This document shows, piece by piece, positions 62,962 through 64,000 of a stretch of 64,000 nt of DNA. A program made the position numbers and the translations under genes. The first letter of the stretch is position 1. Each line of letters begins with the position of its first letter. Location of the stretch: NCBI GenBank assembly GCA_964542305.1, contig CAZITX010000014.1, positions 4,153-68,152 of the forward strand, written 5' to 3'. The notes beneath the pieces are model-generated. The model searched no databases. It was not told the DNA's origin and saw only the letters and a list, made by a program, of their open reading frames with translations. The stretch is from DMER64 sp964542305. GTDB taxonomy: Bacteria > Bacteroidota > Bacteroidia > Bacteroidales > UBA932.

Positions 62962-64000
62962 ATGAAAACAATTCTTATTTCAAACGTCCTTTTGTACAAG
63001 GAACGGAAAGACGTCCTGATTGAAGGGAATAAGATAAAGAGTGTGGAACCGGCAGGCACTTTTCCCAAACAGGGATTTGACCGCATCATTGACGGTTCCC
63101 AAAAAGCCATCATTCCCGGATTCGTGAATGCACACGCCCACTCAGCCATGACATTATTTCGTGGCGTTGGGGAGGATGTACCCCTTGACCAGTGGTTAAG
63201 GGAACGTATCTGGCCTTACGAAGCCAAGCTGGATGAAGAAATGATCTATTGGGGTGCCAAACTTGCCTGTGTGGAAATGATCCGTACCGGTACAACCACT
63301 TTCAACGATATGTACTGGCATCTGAACGGAACAAAACGCGCTGCAGAGGAAATGGGTATGCGCTCTGTTCAGTCATTCACCTGGTTGGACAATTTTGACA
63401 ATGATATCATTGAACAGAACAAAAAAATGATGCAGGAAGCCCATAAGGCAAGTGCCCAATGGAGCCCCCTGACCACTTTTGCCATAAGCCCACACGCCAT
63501 CTATACCGTGGCTGAAAAATCTTTCCGGTTTATAAACAGCTACGCCAAAGACAACGATATTTTGGTGCATACGCACCTTGCCGAGACAAGGTCAGAGATG
63601 GACCAGGCGGAGCGCGATTTCGGCATGAGTCCCACCGAATACCTGAATAAACTCGGCTTGCTCAATCCTTCGCTCATTGCCGCACATTCCCTCTGGCTGA
63701 GCAGCGACGACATCAGATTGCTGGGCGACAACGGGGTAAACACCGTGCACAACCCCAATTCCAACCTAAAACTCGCCTCGGGTTATAAATTCAAATACAA
63801 CGAATTGCGGGACGCCGGCGCCAATGTGTGCCTGGGCACGGACGGTTGCGCATCCTCGAACAACCTGGACATGATAGACAGCATGAAAGCCGCGGCATTG
63901 CTCCAAAAGGTATGGAGGAATGATCCGGGAGCCATTCCCCTGAAAGAACTGATGGACGTAGCTGCATTCAACGGGGCCAAAGCCCTTCGCATAAACGCCG
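62962..64000 (+). CDS. Amidohydrolase of the MTA/SAH deaminase group, 3' end missing
   Basis: About 346 codons are present and run off the window. Metal-binding HxH in GFVNAHAHSAMTLFRG, then HTHLAETRSE and the Asp in CLGTDGCASSNNLDM, match the subgroup that deaminates 5-methylthioadenosine or S-adenosylhomocysteine. Chlorohydrolase-like relatives are alternatives. Confidence 0.88.
   Translation, partial: MKTILISNVLLYKERKDVLIEGNKIKSVEPAGTFPKQGFDRIIDGSQKAIIPGFVNAHAHSAMTLFRGVGEDVPLDQWLRERIWPYEAKLDEEMIYWGAKLACVEMIRTGTTTFNDMYWHLNGTKRAAEEMGMRSVQSFTWLDNFDNDIIEQNKKMMQEAHKASAQWSPLTTFAISPHAIYTVAEKSFRFINSYAKDNDILVHTHLAETRSEMDQAERDFGMSPTEYLNKLGLLNPSLIAAHSLWLSSDDIRLLGDNGVNTVHNPNSNLKLASGYKFKYNELRDAGANVCLGTDGCASSNNLDMIDSMKAAALLQKVWRNDPGAIPLKELMDVAAFNGAKALRINA

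Overview
The window comes from a Bacteroidales-type member of the Bacteroidota. The evidence is a SusC/SusD-type starch locus, long Bacteroidota-style NusB and PurM proteins, type III glutamine synthetase, a PUR/DUF3276 protein, DUF4252, DUF4296 and DUF5606 proteins, few Shine-Dalgarno sites, and repeated TAnnTTTG-type -7 promoter boxes (tRNA-Leu, rnpB, nusB, FkbM gene and others). Most of it is ordinary chromosomal gene content, with a few accessory or unusual islands. There is one 10-N assembly gap (16716-16725), and both window ends cut through genes.

1-8 kb: a small outer-membrane barrel protein, an exported isoaspartyl peptidase lipoprotein, a CBM20-GH77 4-alpha-glucanotransferase (minus strand), and a membrane protein/LytS kinase/LytTR regulator trio. 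6.8-23.4 kb: a complete starch-utilisation operon of MFS sugar transporter, susC, susD, susE, an enlarged susF-like gene, susG (with the gap), an eroded GH13 pseudoenzyme, another GH13 lipoprotein and susA. Starch would be bound and cut at the surface (SusD/E/F/G), imported by SusC, trimmed in the periplasm (SusA and the second GH13), taken into the cytoplasm by the MFS carrier and processed by MalQ. No susR or GH97 susB is present; the LytS/LytTR pair is the nearest regulator. 23.4-26 kb: DUF4296 lipoprotein, a radical SAM protein, dtd and deoC, closely packed, then tRNA-Leu(CAG).

26-32.3 kb: an accessory region with a TPR/transmembrane/HTH regulator, a small exported protein, a radical SAM/SPASM-like enzyme resembling the pseudo-rSAM component of GG-Bacteroidales peptide systems, and another exported protein. 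These face an opposing five-gene ECF sigma operon flanked by two DUF4252 genes. 32.4-38.7 kb: purD, a polytopic membrane protein, a three-haem cytochrome c peroxidase with its cytochrome c maturation pair, and a FkbM methyltransferase whose 3' end lies inside a striking cloverleaf-like palindrome. tRNA-Cys(GCA) follows. 39-46.8 kb: an exonuclease fused to a free-methionine-sulfoxide reductase, a lipoprotein, purM and glnN (all minus), then an aminotransferase, DUF486 and a PUR-family protein.

46.9-56.6 kb: nusB, yajC, a YbbR-like gene, coaE, a DUF5606 gene, rimO, fabG, a lipoprotein gene, a tiny DNA-binding-like gene and a large REC-REC-PEP-synthase-like protein, all on the plus strand and tightly spaced. 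56.6-57.2 kb has no convincing gene and holds a hairpin repeat array and a hexanucleotide tract next to rnpB. 57.6-64 kb: pyrG, glutaminyl-peptide cyclotransferase, a TPP riboswitch controlling a TonB-dependent receptor and PnuT-like permease (thiamine uptake), and a truncated amidohydrolase gene.
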